64,000 nt of DNA from CBDDKZ01 sp965230415 (GTDB lineage: Bacteria > Bacteroidota > Bacteroidia > Cytophagales > JAAEPT01): NCBI GenBank assembly GCA_965230415.1, contig CBDDKZ010000005.1:248001-312000 (forward strand), read 5' to 3'. Both the position numbers and the translations under genes were made by a program. A model generated the notes under the pieces. That model made no database searches and was not told the origin of the DNA. It saw only the letters and a program-made list of their open reading frames with translations. The first letter of the stretch is position 1, and each line of letters opens with the position of its first letter. This document shows positions 48,239-57,023 of the stretch, in pieces.

Positions 48239-48454
48239 AGATCAAAGTACTCATTTGAGCTAAGAAAATATAAGTATTCGACGATCATATCTGAACAGAT
48301 AATGATTAAATGAAGTAATTTCTGAACAATTGAAAATTCGTCCAAAAATAAGCGATATACCATCGATACTAATAAGATTGAAATCTATACGCACCTCTTT
48401 ATTTTTCATTAAACAAAATCCTCACTCACATGTTATAATAGAAAGAGAATTGTT

Positions 48455-49084
48455 ATGAAAGAAGAAATCAGCGCAAAATATGTACGGCATGTACTTGAAA
48501 AAGGTGAGCCCAAAAATGTGTTTAAGTTCTGTGAATATGCGGGTATTAGTGAGAAGGACTTTTATAATTTATTCGGTTCTCTTGATGTGCTTCGTTCAGA
48601 AATTTTAAGCGCCATATTTCATAAAGTCCATCATATAATCAAGGACGATGAGGAGTTTAAAGCCTATTCAGCACCCGAAAAGTTGTTAGCCTTTTATTTC
48701 ACCTGGTTTCAGGAGTTGGCAGCATTGAGATCCTATTTATTGCATGTAAATGAAAAATACCGGTTTAAGTTTGAGCGCATGTTTCAGCGTCAGTTGCATG
48801 ACCTTTTCTTTTCTTTTGTAAGTAAACATGAAATTATACCCGCAACTTCAGCAATTACATCTAAAATCCCAATGGTCGATACGGTCTATGAGAAAGGTTT
48901 CTGGATGCAATTTTTGCTTCTTAACCGCATCTGGATAAATGACGCTTCGCCAGCATTTACAGATACCGATGCTGCGGTCGAAAAATCGGTTAAGTTGACA
49001 TTCGAACTACTGAATGTAGATTTACTGGACTCCATGGTCGACTTTGGCAAATTCATGATTGGCATCCTTAAAAAAGCAGTTTAA
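48455..49084 (+). CDS. TetR family transcriptional regulator
   Basis: 209 residues. N-terminal helix-turn-helix of TetR type (EISAKYVRHVLEKGEPKNVFKFCEYAGISEKDFYNLFGSLDVL in three helices, about 3-45), then an all-helical ligand-binding domain. Its stop overlaps the first base of the next gene's ATG (TAATG), so it is co-translated with the AarF kinase. This TetR/AarF pair is known from other Bacteroidota. Ligand unknown; it probably regulates its own operon. Confidence 0.82.
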   Translation: MKEEISAKYVRHVLEKGEPKNVFKFCEYAGISEKDFYNLFGSLDVLRSEILSAIFHKVHHIIKDDEEFKAYSAPEKLLAFYFTWFQELAALRSYLLHVNEKYRFKFERMFQRQLHDLFFSFVSKHEIIPATSAITSKIPMVDTVYEKGFWMQFLLLNRIWINDASPAFTDTDAAVEKSVKLTFELLNVDLLDSMVDFGKFMIGILKKAV

Positions 49085-50400
49085 TGGAAGAAAAGAATAA
49101 AATCCCTACCTCTAAAGTGGCTCGCGCTTCCAAAATAATTGGTACCGGACTCAAAGTGGGCGGTAATTATGCTGCACATTATACCAAGAAAATAGTTGGT
49201 AAATCTTCTGACGAAGAGTTGGAAAAGAAAAATGCCGAGGTTATTTATGATGCCTTCAGCGAATTGAAAGGAAGTGCATTAAAAATGGCTCAGATGTTGA
49301 GTATGGATGAGCAGGTGCTTCCCGCTGCTTTCACCGAAAAATTTCAATTGGCCCAATATAGCGCACCTCCATTGTCAAGCCCTCTCGTCACAAAAACTTT
49401 TAGAAGCGAGCTTGGCAAATCACCGAATGAGCTATTTGACAGCTTTGAACGCTCGGCGCGTAATGCGGCGTCCATAGGTCAGGTACATTATGCTACTAAA
49501 GGTAGAAAACGTCTGGCGGTAAAAATACAATATCCGGGAGTAGCGAACAGCATAGAGTCTGACCTGAAGCTTGTCAAACCCTTCGCCCTGCGTTATCTAA
49601 AGCTAAAAGAGCGTGATATTAAAGAATACATGGACGAAGTACAAACAAAACTCCTTGAGGAGGCCAATTATGAACTAGAGTTGGAGCAAAGCATGTCCAT
49701 TGCCTCACAATGCCGACATATTCCCGGGGTAGTTTTCCCCGTATATTACCCTGAATGGTCTACGAAAAGAATATTAACAATGGACTGGATAGAAGGCATG
49801 CCTCTTTCTGTCTTTGCCAAAGAAGAGCATTTAGCATCCTATCGCAATCGAATTGGACAGCATTTATGGGATTTGTACATGCATCAATTTTTGGTGTTGC
49901 AGAAAATGCAGGCCGATCCACATCCCGGTAATTTTTTATTTACCAGTAGTAAAGAATTAGGAGTCATAGACTTTGGTTGTATGAAGGAAATTCCGGATAA
50001 TTTCTTGTATGACTACATTCAATTAATCAACCCGGAAGTGCAGAAAGACAGAGAAGTATTTCAACATCATCTACGGGAATTGGATTTTTTATATGATCAC
50101 GACAGTGCTGAAGCAACTGCATTTTTCACAAATGCCTTTCTCCGATTAATCGGTACTTTAGGCAAACCATTTCGATCTCCTACGTTTGATTTTGGTGATG
50201 CTACTTTCTTCAAAGAAATTTACGACGTAGGAATGGAAATCGGTGCAGCAACCGAGAAATCGGGATTTAAATCATCGCGTGGCTCCAAGCACCTCCTTTA
50301 TGTGAATAGAACATTTTATGGCTTATTCAATCTATTACATCAATTGAAAGCCACTATTAATACAGGTAATGATCACCTTAATCAACTTTTTGTAGCATAG
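49084..50400 (+). CDS. AarF/ABC1/UbiB family kinase-like protein
   Basis: 438 residues. UbiB-family landmarks: a KxGQ-like motif reading LKMAQMLSMD (Gly replaced by Ala), the Ala-rich loop ASIGQVHYA, the ATP-lysine strand LAVKIQYPGV, catalytic KMQADPHPGNFLF and metal-binding LGVIDFGCMKE. The family consists of atypical kinases/ATPases tied to quinone and lipid metabolism. No membrane anchor is clear. The KxGQ Gly-to-Ala change may alter nucleotide preference. Coupled to the TetR gene upstream. Confidence 0.88.
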   Translation: MEEKNKIPTSKVARASKIIGTGLKVGGNYAAHYTKKIVGKSSDEELEKKNAEVIYDAFSELKGSALKMAQMLSMDEQVLPAAFTEKFQLAQYSAPPLSSPLVTKTFRSELGKSPNELFDSFERSARNAASIGQVHYATKGRKRLAVKIQYPGVANSIESDLKLVKPFALRYLKLKERDIKEYMDEVQTKLLEEANYELELEQSMSIASQCRHIPGVVFPVYYPEWSTKRILTMDWIEGMPLSVFAKEEHLASYRNRIGQHLWDLYMHQFLVLQKMQADPHPGNFLFTSSKELGVIDFGCMKEIPDNFLYDYIQLINPEVQKDREVFQHHLRELDFLYDHDSAEATAFFTNAFLRLIGTLGKPFRSPTFDFGDATFFKEIYDVGMEIGAATEKSGFKSSRGSKHLLYVNRTFYGLFNLLHQLKATINTGNDHLNQLFVA

Positions 50401-50537
50401 TCAGGTCATTGTAACAAATAGCGCTCTTGATTATCGAAGTAGCATTCATCTACTTTTCGTAGTAATTAGTCACCCTATGTCTTATTCATTCGTATGAGGT
50501 AATTGAAAACGAATTTTCAACACTAACACACAAAACG

Positions 50538-51239
50538 ATGATTAAGAAATTAGCTATGGGCAGCATGGTGTTTTTGATGGCGTGCGGACACAGCCAAAAC
50601 ACGGCCGAAGAAAAAAAAGAAGACAATGAAGAAGTAGAAATCCCGGTTTACGAATATGTAATGGCCAGTAAATGGGATTTCGACGCAGCAAACAGCGACG
50701 TAAAATGGAAGCGAATCCTGGATCAAAAGGCGACCAAGAAGCAAACCAAACTATTTGGAGCCATGGTCGATGTGGAATTAGGCCCTGTGAAGTTGGACAT
50801 GAATGGTAATGTTGTGCTTAAAGAAGGACACCTAACAGATGAAGATGGTGCCCTACAAAACGGAGCCATCATTTTTGATATGTCGACTTTTAAATTTGCC
50901 CAGGAAAAAGGTCAGGGATTGTTTAACACAAAAGAATACCCGGAATCAACCCTGGACTTTTTGTCATTTAAAGCAACAGATGACGCTACCGTTTATAATA
51001 CCGATTTAAAATTGACTATCCAGAATCACTCAGAGACATTTCAAAACGTGCCGGTCAACATCCAATCGAATGACACAAATATGCATGTAAATGGTAGTTT
51101 TAGTTTCAATACCCTGGATTTTCCGCTTAGAGATAATGCCAAAAAAAACGAGGTAAACAAAGACATCATTACTGTTGATATGGACATGAATTTCAACTTA
51201 AACGAAACCTATAAGAAAGATTCTGTACAAACGAATTAG
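50538..51239 (+). CDS. YceI-like lipoprotein
   Basis: 233 residues. Lipoprotein signal MIKKLAMGSMVFLMACGHSQ with lipobox LMAC, then an acidic linker (EEKKEDNEEVE). Residues ~45-228 show the YceI lipocalin-like barrel pattern: WDFDAANSDVKWKRI, GAIIFDMSTFKFAQEKGQG, LFNTKEYPESTLDF and FSFNTLDFPLRD. YceI proteins bind isoprenoid-type lipids in the periplasm. Alone, with a hairpin after the stop. Confidence 0.86.
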   Translation: MIKKLAMGSMVFLMACGHSQNTAEEKKEDNEEVEIPVYEYVMASKWDFDAANSDVKWKRILDQKATKKQTKLFGAMVDVELGPVKLDMNGNVVLKEGHLTDEDGALQNGAIIFDMSTFKFAQEKGQGLFNTKEYPESTLDFLSFKATDDATVYNTDLKLTIQNHSETFQNVPVNIQSNDTNMHVNGSFSFNTLDFPLRDNAKKNEVNKDIITVDMDMNFNLNETYKKDSVQTN

Positions 51240-51250
51240 CAATGGCATGT

Positions 51251-51276
51251 CCCTATTGGTTGAGCGACTAATAGGG
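51251..51276 (+). terminator. Weak hairpin after YceI gene
   Basis: CCCTATT (51251-51257) and AATAGGG (51270-51276), 12-nt loop, no T-tract. Confidence 0.5.
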
Positions 51277-51592
51277 GCAACTTAAAATACTCACCTCAAT
51301 AAAGCCGCGCAAACAACCGTAAGTTAAATGTATTTTTGGTATGGTCAAGCGTTTCCGCTGCACTCAATCGTACCTTGTGTGCTATCGCATGCTAAGTCTT
51401 GGTTATAACAACTGACCTGGATTCCCTACAGGTTTTCAATTGTTTGTTTGCATCCAGCCTCCTTAAACTCACTTCATCACTTTTGATGAATTTTCCCTTA
51501 ACAGCAAGTAGCGAAAAGAGCAAATTATTCCGTTTAAAAATCATAATATCCACATATTAGTAACGTTAACAACTTATTAAACAGAACTCAAC
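51277..51592. other. Intergenic region, nothing recognised
   Basis: 316 nt with no supported gene, no clear promoter match and no repeat that I could see. Confidence 0.5.
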
Positions 51593-52168
51593 ATGAATAA
51601 ATGGCCATTACTGATCGTTTTATTGGGTGCATTATTTGTTACATCCAGTTGCGACCCTGAATGTAACATGGATGTCATCCCCAGTAAACCGATACCTGAA
51701 AACATATTAAGTTTGGTACCTTACGAGCATGAGAAAAGTTATCAATTCAAACATTCTGAAGGACAGGTAATTGACTTTAAATCCTTTAGAGAAACACACA
51801 TTGAATCCGTGGGTTCACGTTGTACTGATGAGATTGAATATAGCGTCAACACCACAGATCTAATCCCTAATTACCCCATAGCAAAATTGAGTGTGGCAAT
51901 TGTTAATTTATATTCACCACCGCACTTGGAAATCTTATTTGGGAATTACTACTTCACCTTACCTACCTCAGAAAACGAATACGATGCTTATACAAAGGTT
52001 GATTCCCTGGTGTTAAATTCAAACACCTATCATGATGTTTTTAAACTAAAATCGAAACATCTAACTAATCAAGATGCTATATATGCGGACAGTTTATATT
52101 TCAATTTCGAAAATGGAATTATCAAATTAATGATGTCAAATGGGGAATATTATGAAATCAATCATTAG
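51593..52168 (+). CDS. Lipoprotein of unknown function
   Basis: 191 residues. Lipoprotein signal MNKWPLLIVLLGALFVTSSC with lipobox TSSC (Cys20), followed by DPECNMDVIP. The mature part is strand-rich, with no recognised domain. The next, truncated lipoprotein frame starts inside its 3' end (17-nt overlap), so an ancestral operon of two lipoprotein genes seems to have been cut here. Confidence 0.7.
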   Translation: MNKWPLLIVLLGALFVTSSCDPECNMDVIPSKPIPENILSLVPYEHEKSYQFKHSEGQVIDFKSFRETHIESVGSRCTDEIEYSVNTTDLIPNYPIAKLSVAIVNLYSPPHLEILFGNYYFTLPTSENEYDAYTKVDSLVLNSNTYHDVFKLKSKHLTNQDAIYADSLYFNFENGIIKLMMSNGEYYEINH

Positions 52169-52247
52169 GCTGTCTTTATTGCTCCTGGCATTTATTAATC
52201 TAAATGCCTGCAGAGCTTTTGGGTACAAAAGGACCTGCTATTGGTAG
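52152..52247 (+). pseudogene. Truncated lipoprotein gene at left edge of toxin array
   Basis: MKSIIRLSLLLLAFINLNAC is a full lipoprotein signal (lipobox LNAC), but after ~22 residues the frame runs into sequence of an XRE-regulator gene (from about 52216) and stops at 52247. The gene was cut by the rearrangement that placed the toxin array here, so 52216 marks the array's left boundary. Confidence 0.7.
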
Positions 52248-52357
52248 ATATGAAAGAGGGGTGGCAAAGCCAACCATTGAAGTAGCTGGCAAAATCGCTA
52301 AGATTTTAGGAGTATTGATCATCCCCCAAAAATTAGGACAGTAAGTTAAACTTTAAA

Positions 52358-52654
52358 ATGATTAAATTTACTGTTATGGCAAGTAGAAGAAAATTCACCT
52401 CAAAATTTAAAACCAAAGTTGTATTGGAATGCATAAAAGAGCAATCAACAGTGGCCCAATTGGCTCAAAAATATGATTTACATCCCACGCAAATCAATAC
52501 ATGGAAACGTGAGTTCCTTTCAAATGCGGAACAAGTATTTGACTCGGGAAATACATCTGGTAAAAGCCAAGAAGAAACCGAAAAGGATCAACTCCTCAAG
52601 ACTATAGGTCAATTGAAAGTTGAAAATGATTTTTTAAAGAACGCCTTGCGGTAA
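52358..52654 (+). CDS. IS3 transposase OrfA (HTH)
   Basis: 98 residues (the ATG at 52376 beginning MASRRKF is an alternative start). N-terminal HTH_Tnp_1 (TSKFKTKVVLECIKEQSTVA, QLAQKYDLHPTQINTWKREF) and a C-terminal coiled coil (LLKTIGQLKVENDFLKNAL). Near its 3' end GAT TTT TTA AAG contains the slippery heptamer T-TTT-TTA. A -1 shift there enters the orfB frame, which is open from 52630, so a fused OrfAB transposase can be made. Confidence 0.92.
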   Translation: MIKFTVMASRRKFTSKFKTKVVLECIKEQSTVAQLAQKYDLHPTQINTWKREFLSNAEQVFDSGNTSGKSQEETEKDQLLKTIGQLKVENDFLKNALR

Positions 52655-52674
52655 AGCCTCTCAAGGAAAGACGA

Positions 52675-53559
52675 ATGGTGATAAGCAAGGATCACCCTCA
52701 ACTAAGTATAGTGAAACAATGTGAGTTATTACAGGTTCATCGCTCAGGTATTTATTATCAACCGCGAGAAGAATCACCTTTAAACCTAGAGTTAATGCGT
52801 TTAATTGACCAACACTATCTGGATCATCCCGAAAAAGGTGCACCAAGAATGTATACCTGGCTGACACGTGACAAGGGGTATGAAGTTAGTCGCAACCGAA
52901 TAGACCGATTGTATTATCGAATTATGGGCTTACGAGCTATTTTACCAGGTAAACACACCTCCAAGAGGCATAAAAACCATAAAGTTTACCCTTATTTACT
53001 TCGGGGGCTTCAGGTAGATCGCTCTAATCAGGTGTGGGCTACTGATATCACATATATTCCTATGAAAAAAGGCTTCATGTACCTTTGTGCCGTCATAGAT
53101 CTACACAGCCGGTTTGTAGTGAATTGGTCAGTATCTAATACCATGGATGCGGAATGGTGTAAAGAAACGATTGAAACGGCGATCATGATGCATGGAAAGC
53201 CTGAAATAATAAACACTGATCAGGGATGTCAATTTACTTCTGAGGTATTCAGCACGTTTATTTTGGAAAAAGGCATCCAATTAAGCATGGATGGCAAAGG
53301 TAGAGCTACCGATAACGCATTCATAGAGCGATTATGGCGTAGCGTAAAGTATGAAAAAGTATACATCAACCCACCTAAAGATGGTGCTCATCTCTATCGG
53401 TTGTTGAATGAGTATTTTGATTACTACAATTATGAAAGAAGGCATCAATCAATTGGCGATAACCGGCCAACTGATTTGTTTGTTTCCAACATCTCAACAC
53501 CAGCCGAAATAAATCACAAAATTCCGGGTATTGATATGTTGAAAACCCTGCTAATTTAA
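52675..53559 (+). CDS. IS3 transposase OrfB (DDE integrase)
   Basis: 294 residues from the ATG; in the fusion the frame reaches back to 52630. Contains an HTH_21 region (RLIDQHYLDHPEKGAPRMYT) and the rve integrase core with DDE residues in VWATDITYI, IINTDQGCQF and AFIERLWRSVK. Frame intact, so the element may be active. Confidence 0.94.
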   Translation: MVISKDHPQLSIVKQCELLQVHRSGIYYQPREESPLNLELMRLIDQHYLDHPEKGAPRMYTWLTRDKGYEVSRNRIDRLYYRIMGLRAILPGKHTSKRHKNHKVYPYLLRGLQVDRSNQVWATDITYIPMKKGFMYLCAVIDLHSRFVVNWSVSNTMDAEWCKETIETAIMMHGKPEIINTDQGCQFTSEVFSTFILEKGIQLSMDGKGRATDNAFIERLWRSVKYEKVYINPPKDGAHLYRLLNEYFDYYNYERRHQSIGDNRPTDLFVSNISTPAEINHKIPGIDMLKTLLI

Positions 53560-53766
53560 TATCTTAATTAATAATATAATCTGTCCTAATAATTGGGGTA
53601 ACTACATATCTCTTGATTACCTTGTTGGTAACTCCAACCAAGAACTGGACAGCAATACGTTAAAAAGGATTTTGGAAGTACAAAATCTGCCCGAAGACAT
53701 CAAAGAAAAAATTTATTACTTCATTGATGTCTCCATCAAAGATTTTAAAACTAGACAGGCGTATTC

Positions 53767-54594
53767 TTAAGATTCAGGGAGCTTTACCCTACCTTCATCT
53801 ATATCTTCTTGGTAGATGATCTCCCCATTTAATGGAAACAACAGAGGTTCTGTCTTTCCTGACAAACAATTAATAATATGATTTTGAGTACCACTTTCAA
53901 ATTCTAAAAACCAGTCACCTCCATAATTTTGAGCGATATTGCTTAGCCCCCTTAAAAAGCTATTCAAACGAGGTGCATTTAAATATGCCAGCTCTCGATT
54001 ACCCATCTCTTCAAATTGGCGCGCACTTTTATCACCATCCCATGAAGGCCGCAGCACCTTTTCCAACCAGATATCAGATTTCAAACTTCCTGATATACTC
54101 CAAAAACCTACCTTTTCCTGCCCCTTCATTACCTTAGCCATACTCAAAGTAATAGGAGCAACCATCTCCCCACATTTGGGGTCATAATCACGGTATTTAA
54201 ACGTCCCTCTTCCAAACTCTTCAGCAAACGTAATTGTACCGATCCTATTATCCATTTTACATAATTCAGAAATGGATTCAGAGACTATTTCTCCATTTCT
54301 ATATAAAAAAAGCCTCGTAAAAGGCCTTTTAAAGTCGTTTGAGTAAAATTTATACCCAGGAAGATAATATGGATATATATAACCAAAATTATCCCAAGTG
54401 AACTTCAGGTAATCTAAATATTGAGAACCCTCAATATCAATCATACAAACTTCATTTCGGTTGGAGACTCGTAATACTTCCTCAACAATCTCAAATATCT
54501 TTTGTATAGTTAAATCTCCCTGAAACTCAACAGAAAAATCAGCCAAAGTATCTTCGGAATATGTTCCCCATAAATTTTCTCTAATTACTGCCAT
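53767..54594 (-). CDS. Putative immunity protein for toxin 5
   Basis: 275 residues, no signal peptide, acidic and soluble. The ATG overlaps the toxin 5 stop by 10 nt, the tight coupling usual for toxin/immunity pairs. The last ~60 residues (PRLNSFLRGLSNIAQ to GEIIYQEDIDEGRVKLPES) resemble those of the immunity protein at 56292, and the final 19 are identical; the N-terminal ~200 residues are unrelated. It should protect the cytoplasm against the nuclease encoded upstream; assigned by position, not by a recognised immunity family. Confidence 0.7.
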   Translation of the reverse strand: MAVIRENLWGTYSEDTLADFSVEFQGDLTIQKIFEIVEEVLRVSNRNEVCMIDIEGSQYLDYLKFTWDNFGYIYPYYLPGYKFYSNDFKRPFTRLFLYRNGEIVSESISELCKMDNRIGTITFAEEFGRGTFKYRDYDPKCGEMVAPITLSMAKVMKGQEKVGFWSISGSLKSDIWLEKVLRPSWDGDKSARQFEEMGNRELAYLNAPRLNSFLRGLSNIAQNYGGDWFLEFESGTQNHIINCLSGKTEPLLFPLNGEIIYQEDIDEGRVKLPES

Positions 54595-55760
54595 AAACTT
54601 CTTTCTATTGTATGAACCCCTGTTGCATTTTCTATTGTCAACTTCGTCATATTATCCATGTCACTTATAATCTCAGGATATTGGGTTCTTGCTTGCTTCA
54701 AGTTGTTTATTAACTCTGTTCTATTTGCATTTAACCAAGTACTATTCCCACCTGTTTCGATTCTTATATGACCAATATGATCAGTAAACTGAGATTTAAA
54801 ACTATTGTCAATCTTACCAATTTGATGCCCTACGTCCTCTCCAAACTTTTTAGCAATTGTAACCCAACTACCTGAACTATAAGATTTAACTTCGACCAGT
54901 TCACTTTTGGTAAAATCCAAAATATCAACTTCTTTAGTCCCCCCTGTTGTAGTAGGTACTTGTTTTGAAAACTCAACTTCACTACCTCCATTGAGACGAT
55001 CCTTAAGGGCATCTAATTCATATTTCCAACCAGAATTACTTGGGTTCTTCGCTGCATTATCCAAGAACCCATTTAACCCATCTGCATTCTTCAAATTAGC
55101 ATTCCCTGATATTTCTCGAATTTCATCCATTATAGCTGGACGAACACCTTCCAAACTTTTTGCATTTTGAGCAACCAAATCAATTTGTTGAGGTGGTACA
55201 ACAGGGTTAGTTCTTTTGGCCAAGTTCTCTACCAAATCTACAGCCTTAATATCATTCAGACCTCCAATATTCTTCAACTGTAGATCACTTAGACCTTTCG
55301 TTTTAAGGAAGTCAATTTTCTGGATTGCTGCGATATTTCCGCTTAGAGTTGAATTCGCTTCAAATAACAGTTTCCAACTATCCACCAACTCAGGCTTTTG
55401 CTTGATGGCATTTTCAATGGCGTTTAAGTCCCCCGCAAAATCATCAATCTGGTTACTTGGAATACCTTTTAACTTTTGCAACAATGCTTCTGATAGGTCA
55501 TCAAACCAGCTAGGAGGGATTCCAGTTAAAGCGAATTTTTGTTTTACAGTCGAAATTAAACTCCCAAGCTCATCAAGTTTTTTTGTTTCTATCCTTAGAT
55601 CAAAGCTTATGGCAGAAGGTATATCAGGCCCTAACTCGTCCAACTTCTTCCAACTATCCACCAACTCCGTGCCTCTTGCCTCTTTTTCAAAGGCAAAACT
55701 CTGTCCTACTCCAAAAAATAAAAGGACAAGAAAAACGCTATATAGCCACTTTTTTAGCAT
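54585..55760 (-). CDS. Toxin 5: exported stand-alone toxin, PD-(D/E)XK-like nuclease tip
   Basis: 391 residues. Signal peptide MLKKWLYSVFLVLLFFGVGQ then SFAFEK. Residues 31-~174 form the shared helical leader with LVDSWK motifs (33-38, 125-130) and KQKFALTGIPPSWFDDLSEA (73-92), nearly identical to toxin 4. The tip from ~180 is different: KYELDAL, KEVDILDFTKSELVEVKSYS gives an E...D...ExK motif of restriction-endonuclease-like toxins, so DNA or RNA cleavage is likely. Followed by its immunity gene. The first ~520 nt lie in the repeat block at 55240-56057. Confidence 0.8.
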   Translation of the reverse strand: MLKKWLYSVFLVLLFFGVGQSFAFEKEARGTELVDSWKKLDELGPDIPSAISFDLRIETKKLDELGSLISTVKQKFALTGIPPSWFDDLSEALLQKLKGIPSNQIDDFAGDLNAIENAIKQKPELVDSWKLLFEANSTLSGNIAAIQKIDFLKTKGLSDLQLKNIGGLNDIKAVDLVENLAKRTNPVVPPQQIDLVAQNAKSLEGVRPAIMDEIREISGNANLKNADGLNGFLDNAAKNPSNSGWKYELDALKDRLNGGSEVEFSKQVPTTTGGTKEVDILDFTKSELVEVKSYSSGSWVTIAKKFGEDVGHQIGKIDNSFKSQFTDHIGHIRIETGGNSTWLNANRTELINNLKQARTQYPEIISDMDNMTKLTIENATGVHTIERSLWQ

Positions 55761-56057
55761 ATCGCAAGTTACGGTTTTATCTCTAAGCTAATAGCAAGTC
55801 TTAATTGAACTTTTATAATTAAATCTATAAGCAAAACAAAACTTGTCTTTCATTATTAGTTGAAACTTCCTATTTTCATCTAATCAGTAGTTAACATTAT
55901 ATTTTAAATGAATTCATTAATTCTCCAAGCATCTATAACATTCCTTAGGAAGCAAAAAGGATGGTCGCAATCAGACCTTGCAAAGTCTATTCAAACTTTT
56001 AAGAAGTTGGCTAAGATTCTAGATACTACCGTAGGCTATCTGCTTGGTGAAAATGAA
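55240..56057 (+). repeat. Head repeat A: toxin leader + divergent promoter + XRE start
   Basis: ~818 bp nearly identical to 57688-58505 (offset 2448). Covers the first ~174 codons of toxin 5, the 147-nt divergent intergenic region and the first ~50 codons of the XRE gene. Similarity stops sharply at GAAAATGAAC (56048-56057). Confidence 0.9.
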
Positions 56058-56311
56058 CTATTGGTAGATATGAAAGAGGGGTGGCAAAGCCAACCATTGA
56101 AGTAGCTGGCAAAATCGCTAAGATTTTAGGAGTATCGCTTGATTACCTTGTTGGTAACTCCGACCGAGAACTGGACAGCAATACGTTAAAAAGGATTTTG
56201 GAAGTACAAAATCTACCCGAAGACATCAAAAAAAAATTTATTACTTCATTGATGTCTCCATCAAAGATTTTAAAACTAGACAGGCGTATTCTTAAGATTC
56301 AGGGAGTTTAA
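55908..56311 (+). pseudogene. Chimeric, frameshifted XRE regulator gene
   Basis: The N-terminal 50 codons (MNSLILQASITFLRKQKGWS, QSDLAKSIQTFKKLAKILDT) match the gene at 58356. At 56058 the sequence switches to the C-terminal part of the other XRE type (AIGRYERGVAKPTIEVAGKI, as at 52240), but out of frame, ending at a stop at 56105. That second part also has a 1-nt deletion in an A run (about 56228-56236) relative to the copy at 53701, destroying its tail. So the gene is a dead recombinant of two regulator genes. Confidence 0.85.
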
Positions 56312-57023
56312 CCCTACCTTCGTCTATATCCTCTTGATAGATGATTTCACCATCTAAAAGGATGCCTTCTGGGGTCACAAACTTTCTAATTCCAGATTCC
56401 AATTCAACAGATCCACCAATTTCATTTACTTTTAAGGTAAGATCTCTTAAAAAACTATTAAATCTTGGGGTAATTCGATAAGAAAAAAAACGATTGTTGA
56501 TTGGTGGATCTAAATCAAGGGGATAACCATTATCACCAAGTGTCACAGCTATCTCATCCCACCATATTGTACTATTAGACCCAATAGATAAAGAAAGATT
56601 TTCATACCAAAAAGATAAGTCTCTCAATTCTGACATATGGAATAAATCACCTTTGTTTAAATCTAAAAAGCGGAGATTGACAAAAGGTCTATGGTACGAC
56701 AACACATCTAATTCACCTCGCTCATTTGGAATGAGCATATTCATATTATTAATTGAAGTTTCTTTTAATTGTTCTAAATCCAACAACTCAATCCATTGTC
56801 GATTTTTATTAAAAAACACTTTCTTCCTGGCTTCTATATAGGTTAATTTTGTTTCACGATGACCGTATTTAAAAAGACCTGTCTTATCACCTATTGATAA
56901 AAAACTATTGTCAAAATCAAGTATCCTTTCCTTAAAATCGTCACTTGAAACAGGAATTACTACCTGATAGGTAAAACTATCAATATTCTCAATATACTCC
57001 TGCCAAATACGATTCACCATCAA
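56292..57023 (-). CDS. Putative immunity protein for toxin 4
   Basis: 243 residues if TTG (57023) is used; an ATG at 57020 is more likely the start (MVNRIWQEYIENIDSF). It begins directly after the toxin 4 stop. The N-terminal ~180 residues are unlike any neighbour, but the C-terminus (PRFNSFLRDLTLKVNE, GEIIYQEDIDEGRVKLPES) matches the immunity protein of toxin 5. This shared tail is encoded next to the converging XRE remnant and probably served as a crossover point. Assigned by position. Confidence 0.68.
   Translation of the reverse strand: MMVNRIWQEYIENIDSFTYQVVIPVSSDDFKERILDFDNSFLSIGDKTGLFKYGHRETKLTYIEARKKVFFNKNRQWIELLDLEQLKETSINNMNMLIPNERGELDVLSYHRPFVNLRFLDLNKGDLFHMSELRDLSFWYENLSLSIGSNSTIWWDEIAVTLGDNGYPLDLDPPINNRFFSYRITPRFNSFLRDLTLKVNEIGGSVELESGIRKFVTPEGILLDGEIIYQEDIDEGRVKLPES

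Larger units (their letters stand above)
52316..53606 (+). mobile_element. IS3-family insertion sequence (1291 bp)
   Basis: 26-nt imperfect terminal inverted repeats (19 of 26 identical), left end beginning TGATCATCCCCC and right end, reversed, TGTAGTTACCCC, both finishing ATTAGGACAG. The flanks carry a 3-bp target duplication TAT (52313-52315 and 53607-53609). Two overlapping reading frames encode OrfA and OrfB. Comparison with the uninterrupted sequence at 56128-56150 confirms the insertion point. Confidence 0.93.
52216..53770 (+). pseudogene. XRE-type regulator gene, 5' truncated and split by IS3
   Basis: Segments 52216-52315 and 53610-53770 join through the TAT target repeat into one open frame: LLGTKGPAIGRYERGVAKPT, IEVAGKIAKILGVSLDYLVG, then ELDSNTLKRILEVQNLPEDI and IDVSIKDFKTRQAYS. 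It is an HTH_3 regulator lacking the first ~20 residues, interrupted inside the codon after GV. The C-terminal half is intact in frame, whereas the copy at 56060 has a 1-nt deletion. Its stop (53768-53770) overlaps the stop of the converging immunity gene. Confidence 0.85.
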
